Origin: Tilletia caries | Lineage: Eukaryota > Basidiomycota > Exobasidiomycetes > Tilletiales > Tilletiaceae | Direction of reading: 5' to 3' | Assembly (NCBI GenBank): GCA_032718865.1 | Contig: JALUTQ010000028.1 | Span: 372,001-436,000 of the forward strand | DNA: 64,000 nt | Shown: one piece after another, positions 11,777 to 22,633 of the stretch | Numbering within the stretch: the first letter of the stretch is position 1 | How the letters are laid out: the number at the start of each line of letters is the position of its first letter | Translations under genes and position numbers: made by a program | The notes under the pieces: model-generated | Told to the model about the DNA's origin: nothing | What the model saw: only the letters and a program-made list of their open reading frames with translations | The model's database searches: none

Positions 11777-12981
11777 TTATGAACGGGGCTTCTCCTTCTT
11801 CTCGCGGAAGAGCGCGAGGAGGCCGACACCGGATACCTGTAGGACATGCGAAGAAGAAGTCAGAACGAATGTTTCGGCGAATACATGCTGGATGTGCAAA
11901 AGAGTACGCACCTTGACGACCTTGAAGCGGACACCGGGGATATCTCCCTTTGCCTTACCCTTGAGACCGAAACCAGAGATGAGGACCTCGTCGTTCTCGT
12001 CGATAAAGTTCAGGCATCCATCGTTGGGAACGAACGCGGAGACCTTCTTTCCGTTCTTGATGAGCTATATAAAAGAAGCCAAATTTCAAGGGCATTCCAT
12101 TAGTTACAAGCTCCTCAAGACGAGGCAAGTAACAGCGGGGAAAGGAGTGAAGGGATGGAAGAGGAAGGGGAAAGACTCACCTGAATGCGGACACACTTTC
12201 GGATAGCCGAGTTGGGCTGCTTGGCCTCAACACCGACCTTCTCGAGGACGATACCCTTGGCCTGGGAGGAGCCACCGGTGGGGGAGGACTTGTAGAAGTT
12301 ACCGAGGGCACGCTTCTTGTATTGCTTGTCGGCCTGTTGGGTGCAAGAGTGGAGAGGGGAAGTTTGTCAGTGGCGGAACGAGTTTGGGGGGAGAGGAGTG
12401 CGCTGAGGACAACGTACCCAGCGGTTGTCTCTCCGGGTGATCTTCTGCTTGCGGGCTGTGTTCAATCCACGGGGCTCTGTGGGAGGAAAGGTGGAACAAC
12501 GATAACATGAGCTTGGCTGTAGTGAGGGAGTAAATGCCGATCTGCGGAACGGCCCGTATGCCCCCGGTAGTCGCTGCCGGCGCCGGCGCACTCGTCTGTC
12601 TGCTATCGTCTGTCGCCTGCCGTACCGTCGATTGCGCCCTTCCGAGCGCATTGTGCTATGCTGAAGGACGATCCTCCTCTGAGCCACTCATGTATCCCTC
12701 CCGCGGCACCTTCTTTGTGATGGAAGAGCGGCATGGACGGCACGCTACGTGTCGCCATATTCCCATAGCCTGGAGCAGGCCCACTTGCGCAGCGCATGCC
12801 CAGCATCACCCGCACCACCACCCACCGACACCCACTGACCCGCATTCCGAGAGACAGACGAGGACCGTAGCGCAGCGCAGACCTGAGCAGACAAGACGAG
12901 ACGAGTGGCGGACCGAGGGGGGAACAGGGCCGTTACCGCAGAGCACTGGGAAAAGAGAGAGAGAGGATACGCACTAGCCAT
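11777..12981 (-). CDS. RPS23: 40S ribosomal protein S23 (uS12)
   Basis: Decoding-centre ribosomal protein uS12. Five exons, 12975-12981, 12418-12476, 12181-12333, 11912-12064 and 11777-11836, close exactly to 143 residues, the normal eukaryotic length. The first coding exon is only 7 nt (ATGGCTA), joined to exon 2 to give [14 protein letters not shown]. Further landmarks are [12 protein letters not shown] (the loop whose proline is hydroxylated in eukaryotes), [12 protein letters not shown] and the end EKKEKPRS. The first intron is 498 bp, unlike the others (75-116 bp). Divergent with RPL27. Confidence 0.97.
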
Positions 12982-13334
12982 GTTGGGCGATGTGTATGGG
13001 TGATTCTTGACGAGGAGGTCTTGAGGATGGCGAGGTCGAGAAGCAGGCGATCGTCGGCAGTCAGCAGGAAGAGGCAGTCAACTTTTGGCGGGCGGGTGGT
13101 GAGAGCGAGCGCTGCACTCGGCCGAGAGAACGCCAACTGCATGTCTCCTGGTTCGCGCGATGTGGAGGTTGGAACGCAGCACGTGACCGAGAAGACAGAC
13201 AAACATTTTCGCACGCCGCTTCTCGCAGTTCCCGCTGGCTCACCCGAAGAATTGTTGGAGCCAACTTCCGTCCTCAGCAAGATCCACTCGTCTGTCCTTG
13301 TCCACCGCCAGCCTCAAGACTCAGCAATACCAAC
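12982..13334. promoter_or_regulatory. Bidirectional ribosomal-protein promoter (RPS23/RPL27)
   Basis: The two ribosomal protein genes start about 350 bp apart in opposite directions, which would co-regulate them. A CACGTG box lies at 13180-13185, inside GCACGTGAC. The same hexamer occurs upstream of RPS2. The RPL27 5'UTR must end at 13335. Confidence 0.55.
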
Positions 13335-14687
13335 AGTGAGTCCCGCGTCGCTCCTCGTGCCGGTGCGGGTGCAGCAGCTGACTCTCCCCCTCTCTCCCTC
13401 CCATCTCCGTGTCTCCAGTGCCCAAGATCGTACGTATCGTGTTCCCTCGTACTTCGGCCAACCCAGATTGCTGATCGACTGCTTCTCCTCATATCCCCAA
13501 CAGTACAAGCCAGGAAAGGTCGCCGTCGTCCTCCAGGGTCGTCACGCCGGCAAGAAGGTACGAATCCACTCTCTTCCTTTTCCAGATGCGATCATGAATA
13601 CACGGAGCGGGAGCGGAGCACAGATGCGGGAGCCACTTACGGCAAAGGGAACACGGGAGATCTGGGAGCAAAGACCTATTGCGTTCGAGTAGGCTGGCAA
13701 CAGACAACCCTCGAGTCGCTCCGGAGTCAGGCAGGGGTGCGGGGTGGCAGGTGGTGAAGCGCGTCTTGCTGTGGAAGGGAGCGCTCCTGCTCCGAAAGGA
13801 AGGCCCACCCAAGTCACAACGAGCTGGGGCTACTTATGCGAGCGCATTGCATGGAGATGGTGTTGCGGACGGCCGTGACTTGTCGTTTGGAAGGTACAAA
13901 ATGCTCGGGCGGACTGCGGCGGCGCGGGTGGTTTCCCAGCTGGAATCATCTGCAGCGACCTGTGACCTCCCTCAGCCCACCTCCCTCTGCATCTTTGCTC
14001 TCTCTCGCCCACCGTCATCGCATCGCATCATCCTCAACCAGTCCGACCGAGAACTGACCTCCTTACTCTTTGCCCCAAAACAGGTCGTCGTCATCAAGCA
14101 ATACGATGACGGGTCCAAGGACCGCGCATATCCCTTCGTCCTCGCTGCCGGCATTGAGCGTTACCCCCTGAAGGTAACCAAGAGCATGGGTGCCAAGAAG
14201 TTGGCAAAGCGGTCTAAGGTTAAGCCTTTCATCAAGGTGAGTTGCGATTAGTCAAACGGAGGCAGGTATGGCAGGGTCATTGGGGACAAGTGACGGACGG
14301 GGATTCAAGATGTTGGATGAGGGAAGAGGAGGACGGAGGAACGGATGGAACAGAAGACTGGCTTCTGAGCAGTCCATGACGGAGAATGAAGGAGCGATTC
14401 ATTGGCCAGCGACCCCTGCCCTGCCTGCCTACCTGCTACCCACACCTTCCCCCACCAAGTCCATCTAACTGACTCCCCCTCCCCTTCCACTCCAGGTCAT
14501 CAACTACAACCACCTCATGCCCACCCGATACGCACTCGAGCTCGAGGGCCTCAAGGGCGCCGTCAGCACCGAGACCTTCAAGGAGCCATCACAGCGGGAG
14601 GACGCGAAGAAGGTGATCAAGAAGCTGCTGGAGGAGCGGTACCAGTCCGGGAAGAACCGCTGGTTCTTCCAACCGCTCCGATTCTGA
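13335..14687 (+). CDS. RPL27: 60S ribosomal protein L27 (eL27), start codon split by an intron
   Basis: Large-subunit ribosomal protein eL27. Five exons, 13335, 13419-13429, 13504-13557, 14084-14236 and 14496-14687, close to 136 residues, the standard length. The protein begins [22 protein letters not shown], but no contiguous ATG exists for it: the A is the last base of exon 1 (13335, followed by GTGAGT) and TG opens exon 2 after CTCCAG. The second coding exon is only 11 nt. Later landmarks are [28 protein letters not shown] and the end [12 protein letters not shown]. Introns of 526 bp (13558-14083) and 259 bp are much longer than average here; I searched them by eye for C/D snoRNA boxes and saw none. 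Confidence 0.95.
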
Positions 14688-15068
14688 GCGGTTCGTTGGT
14701 CGAACCAAGCCTTTTCCATGCCTCACCCCAAGCATTCATCCACCCACCCTTTGTCATTAGTTTCTATACGCACCCTACTTCTTGAATCCATGCATTCTCT
14801 TCCCTTGATTTGTACGCAACCTTTTCCCTCTGTCCAACCTCCTGTGTGATGCCCCTGCTTCAGCGTGATCCTGTCGTGTCAGTGAGGCCCAATTACCTCT
14901 ACCCCGAAGTGCCCTCTTGCCACAGCGACTCCATGCCCCTTCCTCGTCCCTTCCGAATGCGGCGTTCTCTCCTCTCGGCTGCTGGAAGCCTGGAAGGTGG
15001 GATTTGCTGAACGATTGACGAAGGGATTAGAGAAAAGGCGCGAAAGGATACAAGTATACAGGCCCTTT
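14688..15068. other. Intergenic, convergent 3' ends of RPL27 and HRD3
   Basis: Contains a T/C-rich RPL27 3' flank. Nothing else is recognisable. Confidence 0.45.
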
Positions 15069-18000
15069 TTACATCGCATTCGCAATCCAAGCCTGATCAT
15101 TCTCATCCCGTTCCTCCCCATCGTCCAAGAAACCCCGCCGCCGCCGGGCCCATTCGTCCCCACCTCCTCCTCCTCCTCCTCCCCCAGCCGGCCCTTGCCC
15201 TTGCCCCTGTGCTTGCCCAGCAGGCTCAGGCTCAGGCGGTATACCAACATCCTCACCCCTAGCCCTAAACTCCTCCCTTGCAGCGTCAATCCGCTCCCTC
15301 CTCGCCCGCTCCTCCGCATTCGGCACTCCCCCGGCCGCAGCCCCGCCGCCGGCATTGTCGTGGATGCGACGTCGGTACCAGACTAGGAAGCCTAGGAAGC
15401 CGATGGCGAGGACGAGCAGGAGTCCGTCGAGGTCCTCGAATAGGTCGAGTTCGTATTGGACGGCTTCGTCTTCCTCTGTTCCAATCCCCGCCCTTCCATC
15501 TCCTCCTTCACCGCCGTCGAGCCAGCCGCGGTCTTTGTAGCCATACTGTTGCTGTTGCTGTTGCCGCTCCTCAGGTCTTCGACGGTCGTACGTCTCCGGG
15601 ATGTAAGGATCCCCAGCACCCGGCTCATCCTCCACCGTCCCTTCCTCCTGCTTCCTCTCCCTCTTCTTCACCACCTCCGGCTTTCTCCCCGCCTCCCTCG
15701 CAGCCCGATCCTGCGCCTTCGCCTTCTCCTCCTCCGCCTCCGTCAGCGGCATCGAGGTGTCCAACCCACGCGCATACGACTCAAACATCGCCAGCGCACT
15801 CGCGTCCGAATGCACCACCGCGCCCCACAGCGCGCGTACATGCAACTTCGCCAAACTGAGGACCACCGCCAGGTAGCTTTCCCGCGGGTTCGTCGACCAC
15901 GCCATGTCGTAGTACCGCTTGGCGAGGTGGAAGTCGTGCGAGCCTACTCCCAAGCCGACCTCGTACATCCAGCCCATCTTCCAGTAGGCCAGTGCGGAGG
16001 CGGACATGTCGGCCGCGGCACTGTAGCAGGCTACTGCCTTCTCGTACGAGGGGACACCAGGCGTCTGCGTCCCGATGCCGCGGAAGTAGTAGTCGCCCAT
16101 CTTAACGAGCGCATCGACGTTCTCCTGCCCGGCACTGCGAGTCCACTGAATCAAAGCCATTCGGTCAAAGCTGGTGTCGAAGGGTGGGTCAATCGCAGGG
16201 ATGGAAAGCCGGCGTTTATCCCGGTCCAAGATCCACGCCACGTTATTCTGCGCAGCCTCATACCCCATCTCCCCAGCCAACATCCAACCGAGAAGCGCCC
16301 GTTGCCGATCCCCCCTCCTCCACGCCCGATCCGCCCGATGGAACACAGGATCGGCCCAATCAGCCCGTTCGAGCGCATGCTTGAAGTTAAGCGTCGCCGA
16401 GTCGCAGCGCTCCTGGGCGTTCGGTCCCGAGGAGGTGACGGGTGGGAGCCCTGGGTTGGCGGCTGACGATGCGGCTGCTTTCGCTTGGACGCGGGTGAAG
16501 AGGGTGTCTACTTTGGCTTGCCAGAAGTAGGATTCGAAAGGGTCGAGGAGTTGCATTGCGCCTTTGAACAGACGGCTTGCGTGGTCGAAATCTTTCAAGT
16601 CTGTTGAATTCACCAGATCGAATGAGCACGAAGATGGGCACTCCAATGTCAGTTGTTTCTTCCTGGGCCTGCTGGCTGTAAGGTGGTGGGTGGAGTTTAC
16701 ACATACCAAAGTAGATTTGTCCCAGGTTCACCATGCCGTCCGGGCTCGGATTGGGCGGCCCAGCCGAAGCATGGAAGTACTTCGCCGCGTCCTCCAGGCT
16801 CGCCTTCACCCCAAGTCCATCCCGAATCATGACACCGAGTCCATTATGACAGTCGGCATCGCCCTAGATTCACAAAAAAAGAAAGGGTCAGCAAAAGGCA
16901 ATAGACTAATGCGATCCCCATCCGCGAAGAAAAGAAGAAGGGAGAAGACTCACAACAGAAGACCCACGAGAGAACCAAACCCACGCCTGTCCGTAGTCCT
17001 GGTGAACCCCCTCTCCGCGGAGGTAGATCCAACCAAGCATAGCAGCCGCCCGACTCGCCAACGCCAACCCCTGCTCACTAACCCTAAGCTGGAAATCCTC
17101 CCCCTCCAAGAGCTGCCTCGACCCCGTCGGCGCAGCCTTCGCCCCACTCGTCGTACTCGTACTCGCAGCCGCAGTCGGCCTCGGCATCGGCCCACTCGGC
17201 CCACCCCACCGCACCTCCTCCGCGTCCAACGGCCACACCCTCGCAGCGACTCGCTTGGCGTACTCCCTCGCCCGTCGGAAATCGCGCTCGACTCGACCGG
17301 CAGTCTCGCCCGTGGCCCAGAGGGAGCCGCCGTAGTAGAACCGCGCGAGCTCAAGGGCGTACATCGCCGCGTTCGTCGTTGATGATCGGGTTCCTCCACC
17401 TCCCAATTCACCCCCGGCATTGATCCCCTTCTTGCCTAACCCCGACCGACCCTTCGCACCACCCACCGCGCCCGAAGCTTTCAACACAGGCTCAGCCTGA
17501 TACTCGTAATACTCCAGCAGATCCCTCAGACGGGCCTCCTCGCCGACGGCGCCGCTGCCCGCTCGGGACTCGAGGACAGCTTTGACTTGCGGGCGGGAGG
17601 CGGCGTAGCCTGAGGATGCGGCCGATGCCCCGGGACCGTAGGCGCCGCCTTGGACGTCGGAGAGTCGGAGGTGGGTGTAGGGCAGGATAAGGCCTCTCGG
17701 TGGGCCAGAGAGGAAGCGGGCGTAGGCTGAACAAGACACATTCAAGAACAGGGCAAATCAAGGGGGAAAACAAGGTTGAGCGATTGAACAAGCGTTGGCG
17801 GGCGGATTCGGTGGGTGGCAGAGGAAACCCCCACTCACCATCTTTGGACGCAAGCTCGTATGTATCCAACGCCTTCATGCAGTCCTTGGGCGTCCCGATG
17901 CCCGAAAGATAGCGAAAGGCGAGGGCCATTTGGGCAGAAGTACGAGAAGAGTACGTAAACGTAAGCCCATCGTCGCCGGGGTTGAGGGGCGGACTGTTTC

Positions 18001-19516
18001 TGGTGATCAGAGGGGGTTCCGGTGCTAATGCGGCGATCTCGTAGTGAAGGAGGGCCTGAGGGAAAGAAGAACGGGAGTCAGGCTTAAATCCAGGGGATCC
18101 CGCCCACAGGAAGTGGAAACGATATGTGCGAGTGAGAGAGATAAAGGAACGTACCCTAGCCTGTCTAAGCCCCTCAGCCGCCTCACTACTGTCCACCTCC
18201 CGATCCCGGTGCTTCAACCCGATACCCCATCTCGTCCCAACCCTGCCAACCCCAGGCCCTCCATACATCCCCCACCCGCTCCCCTCCAAAAACCCAAGGC
18301 GCGCATGAGCAGTCCCATTCCCGAACTCCCACGCAAGCGCCGAATACGCCGCTTTGGCACGGGGTAAGTCCGGCGCGGCGGCATGGGTGCCCCAGAGGGA
18401 GTGTTCGGCGAGGACCCAGAGGGCGGAGGCGCGGATTTCGCGGGTGCGCGCTTCTTTTGCGTCGGACGGTGGTGGGACGGGGGTTGGGGAGGAGGAGAGG
18501 CGGTAGGCGAGGTGGGTGTTGTTCCGGTTGAGAGCGTCTGCGAGGGCGCGTTGGGCGAGCTCCTGGAGGGATGGGGTTGTTGTCTCGGTCTTGCTCTCAG
18601 TGTCGGTTTTGATTTTGATATGGGAGAGGGGACTGGAGCTGTCGAAGTGCGCAAGGAGGGCTTCATAGTCTGGCCGGACCTGTCCAAAGGCGATCCACTC
18701 GAGCAGGAGAATCGCCTGCATACGACGTGACCATGCCAGGTTTAGCCTAGGGGTGATGGCAAAAGACATACCGTTGCCAGCATAGCGAGATCGACCTCGT
18801 TTGGACAGGCCGAGTTTGCTGAGCCAAGCGGAGGATGAGGGCGATCCCATCAGCTGTTCTTGTTCGAGCTCGGGGATGACCCAAGGACCCGCAATCGCTC
18901 CATCGCCCATACCTTCCCACCACGGCCAGAGCTGAACAGGCCGAGCCCCACTGTTCTTCCGTCCGTTTGTAGCGTAGATGAGCGGGTCGTCCCGATCGGG
19001 TCGAGTGGTACTGCTGCTGCTGTCGGAAGCGACACGAGCTTCGGGGATGAAGTTGGCTGCGGTGTTGGCCTTGCTGGAGGAACTGCTGGCCCAGTCTCGG
19101 AGCGTGTTCCTGGCGTGTACGGAGAGACGGAGGAAGGTGCCGAGGGGACCCCATGCCTGGAATGCGTCCCAGTGTGCGGAGTGGTACTCTCTGCGGACGT
19201 CTTCCTGTTCTTGAGGTGGGGAGGACGAGGACGAGGACGAGGACGACGACGACGACGACGAGGCTGCTGAGCCAGCTGCGGGCTTCTTCTTGGGCGACGG
19301 GGGCCGCACGACGAGCGAGTCGAGGAATTCGAGCGCTTTGTTGTACGCCTCCTCGTGAGTGAACTTGGCCTGGAAGTGCTGTGTGAGCTCGGCGTCGAGG
19401 TCTGCGGTCGGCGACGGTGCGCTGTTGACGGTGACCGCCGCGAGACTGCAGGTGATGGCCAGAACGCAGATCGCGGAGAAGCGTCTGCGCAGCGCCGGCT
19501 TTCCTTTCGACCTCAT
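15069..19516 (-). CDS. HRD3: ER-associated degradation adaptor HRD3/SEL1L
   Basis: Luminal substrate adaptor and stabiliser of the HRD1 ubiquitin ligase in the ER membrane. Exons 18155-19516, 17839-18055, 16954-17726, 16707-16863 and 15069-16600 close to 1346 residues, long for the family (about 800-900) because of Ser- and Pro-rich inserts. The start MRSKGKPALRRR is followed by a hydrophobic signal sequence (FSAICVLAITCSLAAVTV). Sel1 repeats are visible, for example AMLGWIYLRGEGV, HNGLGVMIRDGLGV and YWKMGWMYEVGLGV. A single membrane span (GLLLVLAIGFLGFLVWY) lies near residue 1225, followed by a Gly/Pro-rich cytosolic tail, giving a type I topology. An intron-like GT-AG stretch inside exon 1 (18716-18771, 56 nt) must be kept for the frame to continue. 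A dispersed repeat lies about 150 bp upstream. Confidence 0.88.
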
Positions 19517-20619
19517 CCTTCGCTGCTTCCTCGCTGTCCTCGCTGCTGCTGCTGCTGCTGCTGCTGTCGACGTCCAGCCCGAGCCCGTCTGTGCATCATC
19601 AGCTTCCACGATGACGGCGAGATGGATGCTTACGTACACTGCTTGTCGGCGGTTGACAGCGGCGTCAATCGCCGAAATCCATCACCTCGCTTTGCAACTC
19701 GCACCCATGACCCAACCTCACGCTCGCAACCCGCAGCAGACGCAATACGACACATTTTCCTTCCACCAAACCAGCCGGAGAGGTATGAGCTATTTTTTAC
19801 CTGTCCGCTCATACCACTTTGGTGTTGATTGAGCCTGTGGTTGATGATGTGGCCTCAGATCGGTCTGGACCACATTCAACTTCGGTATTCAATTTCTACG
19901 GGACAGCGTGTCAACCGCGCCCTTGTCCAGCCGGACCAAGTCCTCGATTCACCACCATTCGAGCTCGGAAAGTGCGCCCAGTCGCTTGAGAATAATCGCT
20001 GGAGTCGACTCCGGGTCTTTTGAGCGTGTGGATGGAAGGCGGTGCTGCGCTGTGGTGTGGTGAGTGGGATGGGTGCAAGATGTCATCTGCTCGACACTCC
20101 CCGTCCAGGCATGTTCGTGTCGGGCATCGCACGAAGCACGGAAGCAGCACGCTGAACACAAGAGCAACACGCAGCAGAAGCGCCGGATCTGAGCTTCCCT
20201 TATTTTTCTGCATTGTAGCAGACTGCTTCCCGGTGCTGTCAACCTGCTGGATGGCGAGTTGACGATGGACCCCCAAATCGACTCTGTCACATAACGGCAT
20301 ATTGTTGGCATGTTGACTCCCCCCCGACACAGAGGCTGAAATCCGACTTCCACTCACAGGGCACAGTACGCAGGTGAAAGTACCTGGGATGGACGGGAAA
20401 TAAATCAGGGAGAGCACTGATGGTGTGTTTGCTGTGTGTGTGCTATGGCTGTGGTGGTGCTCCATCGAAGCAGACGTGGTTCTGGCTTCCGCTGTGTCTG
20501 CTAGCGATCGGTGTTTCTGCCATCGCCAAGGAGTGAGTAGTGAGTGAGTGAGTCCGGCCAGATTGCCTCCTTCTTTCACGACGACCTCCTGCTCATCGAC
20601 AGCGACGACGACAGCGAGA
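19517..20619. other. Divergent HRD3/carboxypeptidase intergenic region
   Basis: About 1.1 kb without a supported gene. It contains a CTG/CAG tract (19541-19566), dispersed repeat copy A (19667-20076) and a GAGT tetranucleotide run (20530-20553) just upstream of the carboxypeptidase start. Confidence 0.6.
19667..20076 (+). repeat. Dispersed ~410-bp repeat, copy A
   Basis: Non-coding sequence that reappears, inverted, at 27752-28160. Shared blocks include AATCGCCGAAATCC at the left end, CCACTTTGGTGTTGATTGAG, a run reading TCGGTCTGGACCACATTCAA, the palindrome-like GGAGTCGACTCC, and TGCTGCGCTGTGGTGTGGTG near the right end. The two copies are visibly diverged, with small indels. I do not see convincing terminal inverted repeats or a target duplication, so the class (SINE, MITE, solo LTR or other) is open. 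Confidence 0.8.
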
Positions 20620-22342
20620 ATGGTAGGGATCAGCAGGAGCAACATGCGCAGGGTCTGCCTGGCTGGCATGCTCGTAGCAGCAGCAGCCGTTCGGGCTCAC
20701 CCTCAGCAGGTCTTCCAGTCAGCATCAGCATCAGCATCAGCATCAGCATCAGCAGGGAGCACTCCTCTGACTCGCATACACGCTCCCTCCACCGCGGCAC
20801 TCCAGGAGCTCCTCGCCATCGCATCGTCCCACGAGTTCGACTCCCGTCTCGACGTCTGGGCAGCACACGCCGCCTCGCACTCCCTTGACATTGCCGCCTC
20901 TCCCGACTCCCTCAATACTTATCTCGCCAGTGTCACCGCTCATCTTCCCAGCATCAACCTCACCACCACCACCCTCCATTCGGACATCCATCCCTTGATC
21001 CACCAGCAGCGAGAACAGCGTCAGCAACTGGCACAATCTCTCGATCAGCGCGAACAGCCAGAATATGGAGAAACCTGGCATGAGCGTTATCACTCCTACC
21101 AAGATATCCAAGACTATCTCCACCATATCGCAAGCACGAACCCGAACCATGCCCAACTTGTCAACCTCGGCACCACATATGAGAACCGGTCGCTCACCGC
21201 CATCAAGCTCGGCCACTTCTCCCCCGAATCGCCAGAATCTCAAAAACCAGGCGTGCTCATCATCGCGAACCAACACGCTCGCGAGTGGATCTCCGCTGCC
21301 TCGGCTCTCCACCTCATCCACCAGATCCTCGCCGACGAATTGGGCGAGGATGACGATCCCGATGCTCCCTTCGCTGCTTCCAGGAAACGGAAGGGGAAGG
21401 GGAAGGGGAAGGGGAAGGGGAAGGGGAAGGGGAAGGGGAAGGGGAAGGGGAAGAAGAAGGGCGCCCATGGCAAAGCATGGGCGGGAACACGCGACCTCCT
21501 CTCCACCTTCGACATCACCATCCTCCCGCTCGCCAACCCCGACGGCTACGCCTACTCCTGGACCTCCGACCGCATGTGGCGCAAGAACCGGCAACCCATC
21601 CCCGCCGCGCCCGAGGGATGTGTGGGCATTGATCTGAATTCGAACTGGGATGCGCATTTCCAGCCTTGGCCGGTCGAGCGGGCTTGTTCGGAGGCCTTCC
21701 CGGGAACGGAGGCGTTCGAGGCGAAGGAGAGTGCGGCGATTGCGAGGTTTATTGCGGGGGAGGGGAATCGGGTGCATAGTGTGGTTGATCTGCATAGCTA
21801 TGGCCAGTTGTGTGAGTTTACCCCCTGCTTCTTGTGCATTCCTGATAAAAGTGGGACTGATTGATATCCTCCTCGCACCAAAAGTGACATACCCCTTCGC
21901 CTTCTCATGCGCCCCCTCCCTCTCGATGCCGGACGAGGAAGACCTGCTGGAACTCTCGTTCGGGGCCGTACGCGCCATGCGGGACGTCCACTCACACACC
22001 TTCCACGCCGGCCGACACTGCGAGCTCGCGTGGGAAGTACGCGGGAGTGCCCTCGATTGGGCATATGGCTACTTCCCCGTGCCTCCTCCGACCGCGGAAG
22101 GGGGGAGGAGGGGGAGGAGGAGGTTCCCGCGGCGGAAGGACATCGTCAGCACGTCTTCGACCTCGGCGCTCCAACCGCGGGAGGGGAATCTGGTCAAGTG
22201 GAGTTTTGCGCTCGAGTTGCGGGATGGGGGCACGTATGGGTTCTTACTCCCTGATGAGCAGATCCGGCCGAGTGGGCAGGAGGCGGGTGCGCTGATGCGG
22301 TACATGTTGGAGTTTATCGCCAAGCGGGAGCATAGGATCTGA
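20620..22342 (+). CDS. Secreted M14-family metallocarboxypeptidase with poly-KG insert
   Basis: Zinc carboxypeptidase of the M14A type, probably secreted or vacuolar. Exons are 20620-21811 and 21885-22342, 549 residues from the first ATG; an ATG at 20644 is an alternative, and both precede a signal sequence (RRVCLAGMLVAAAAVRA). Zinc ligands are present as HARE (HxxE) and DLHSYGQL, and the general-base glutamate in FALELRD. The MWRKNRQ arginine is also kept. The usual NRNW substrate-binding segment reads NSNW, so the carboxylate-binding arginine is replaced by serine, and the IYxASG tyrosine region reads AWEVRG. An insert of alternating Lys-Gly (from about 21391) interrupts the catalytic domain before the conserved LLSTFDITILPLANPDGY. 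Close to fungal Ecm14-type proteins, but activity cannot be inferred. Confidence 0.87.
21391..21452 (+). repeat. Hexanucleotide (AAGGGG)n encoding Lys-Gly repeats
   Basis: About ten near-perfect tandem copies inside the carboxypeptidase coding region, so copy-number changes would alter protein length without breaking the frame. Confidence 0.95.
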
Positions 22343-22390
22343 GAGTTCATCAGGAGGGAATAGGGGAACCTTCCCACCTTTTCTTCCCAT

Positions 22391-22534
22391 CTCCCTTCCA
22401 GGAACTGCAGACCGTGTATCGCTCAGCGGGATGATAGGATCCGAAACGTGTTCGGGACGGAACCCTTCTACCTTTCTCCCATCTTGGCTGCCCCTCTCCC
22501 TTCCAGGAACCGCAGACCATGTTGTTTATCGCTC
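22391..22534. repeat. Pair of ~35-bp direct repeats in a convergent 3' region
   Basis: CTCCCTTCCAGGAACTGCAG at 22391 and CTCCCTTCCAGGAACCGCAG at 22496 each continue into ACC(G/A)TG and a shared TATCGCTC end (22391-22424 and 22496-22534). They fill the gap between the carboxypeptidase and ATP11 stops. Function unknown. Confidence 0.75.
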
Positions 22535-22633
22535 GGGCGTCAAAGGCATCCAAATCATGGCAACGCAAAAAGGAAGACTCTATGTAATTTTGTATTTTTG
22601 TTTCTTTGAACCGCGTCGAGCGAGTCAGTGCGT

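Noticed and set aside
13558..14083. Intronic snoRNA in the long RPL27 or RPS23 introns
   Set aside because: No convincing C/D box pair or H/ACA layout by eye; a covariance search would decide.
19355..19832. 157-codon plus-strand frames upstream of the carboxypeptidase
   Set aside because: They overlap the antisense of the HRD3 5' end and repeat copy A with no conserved features.
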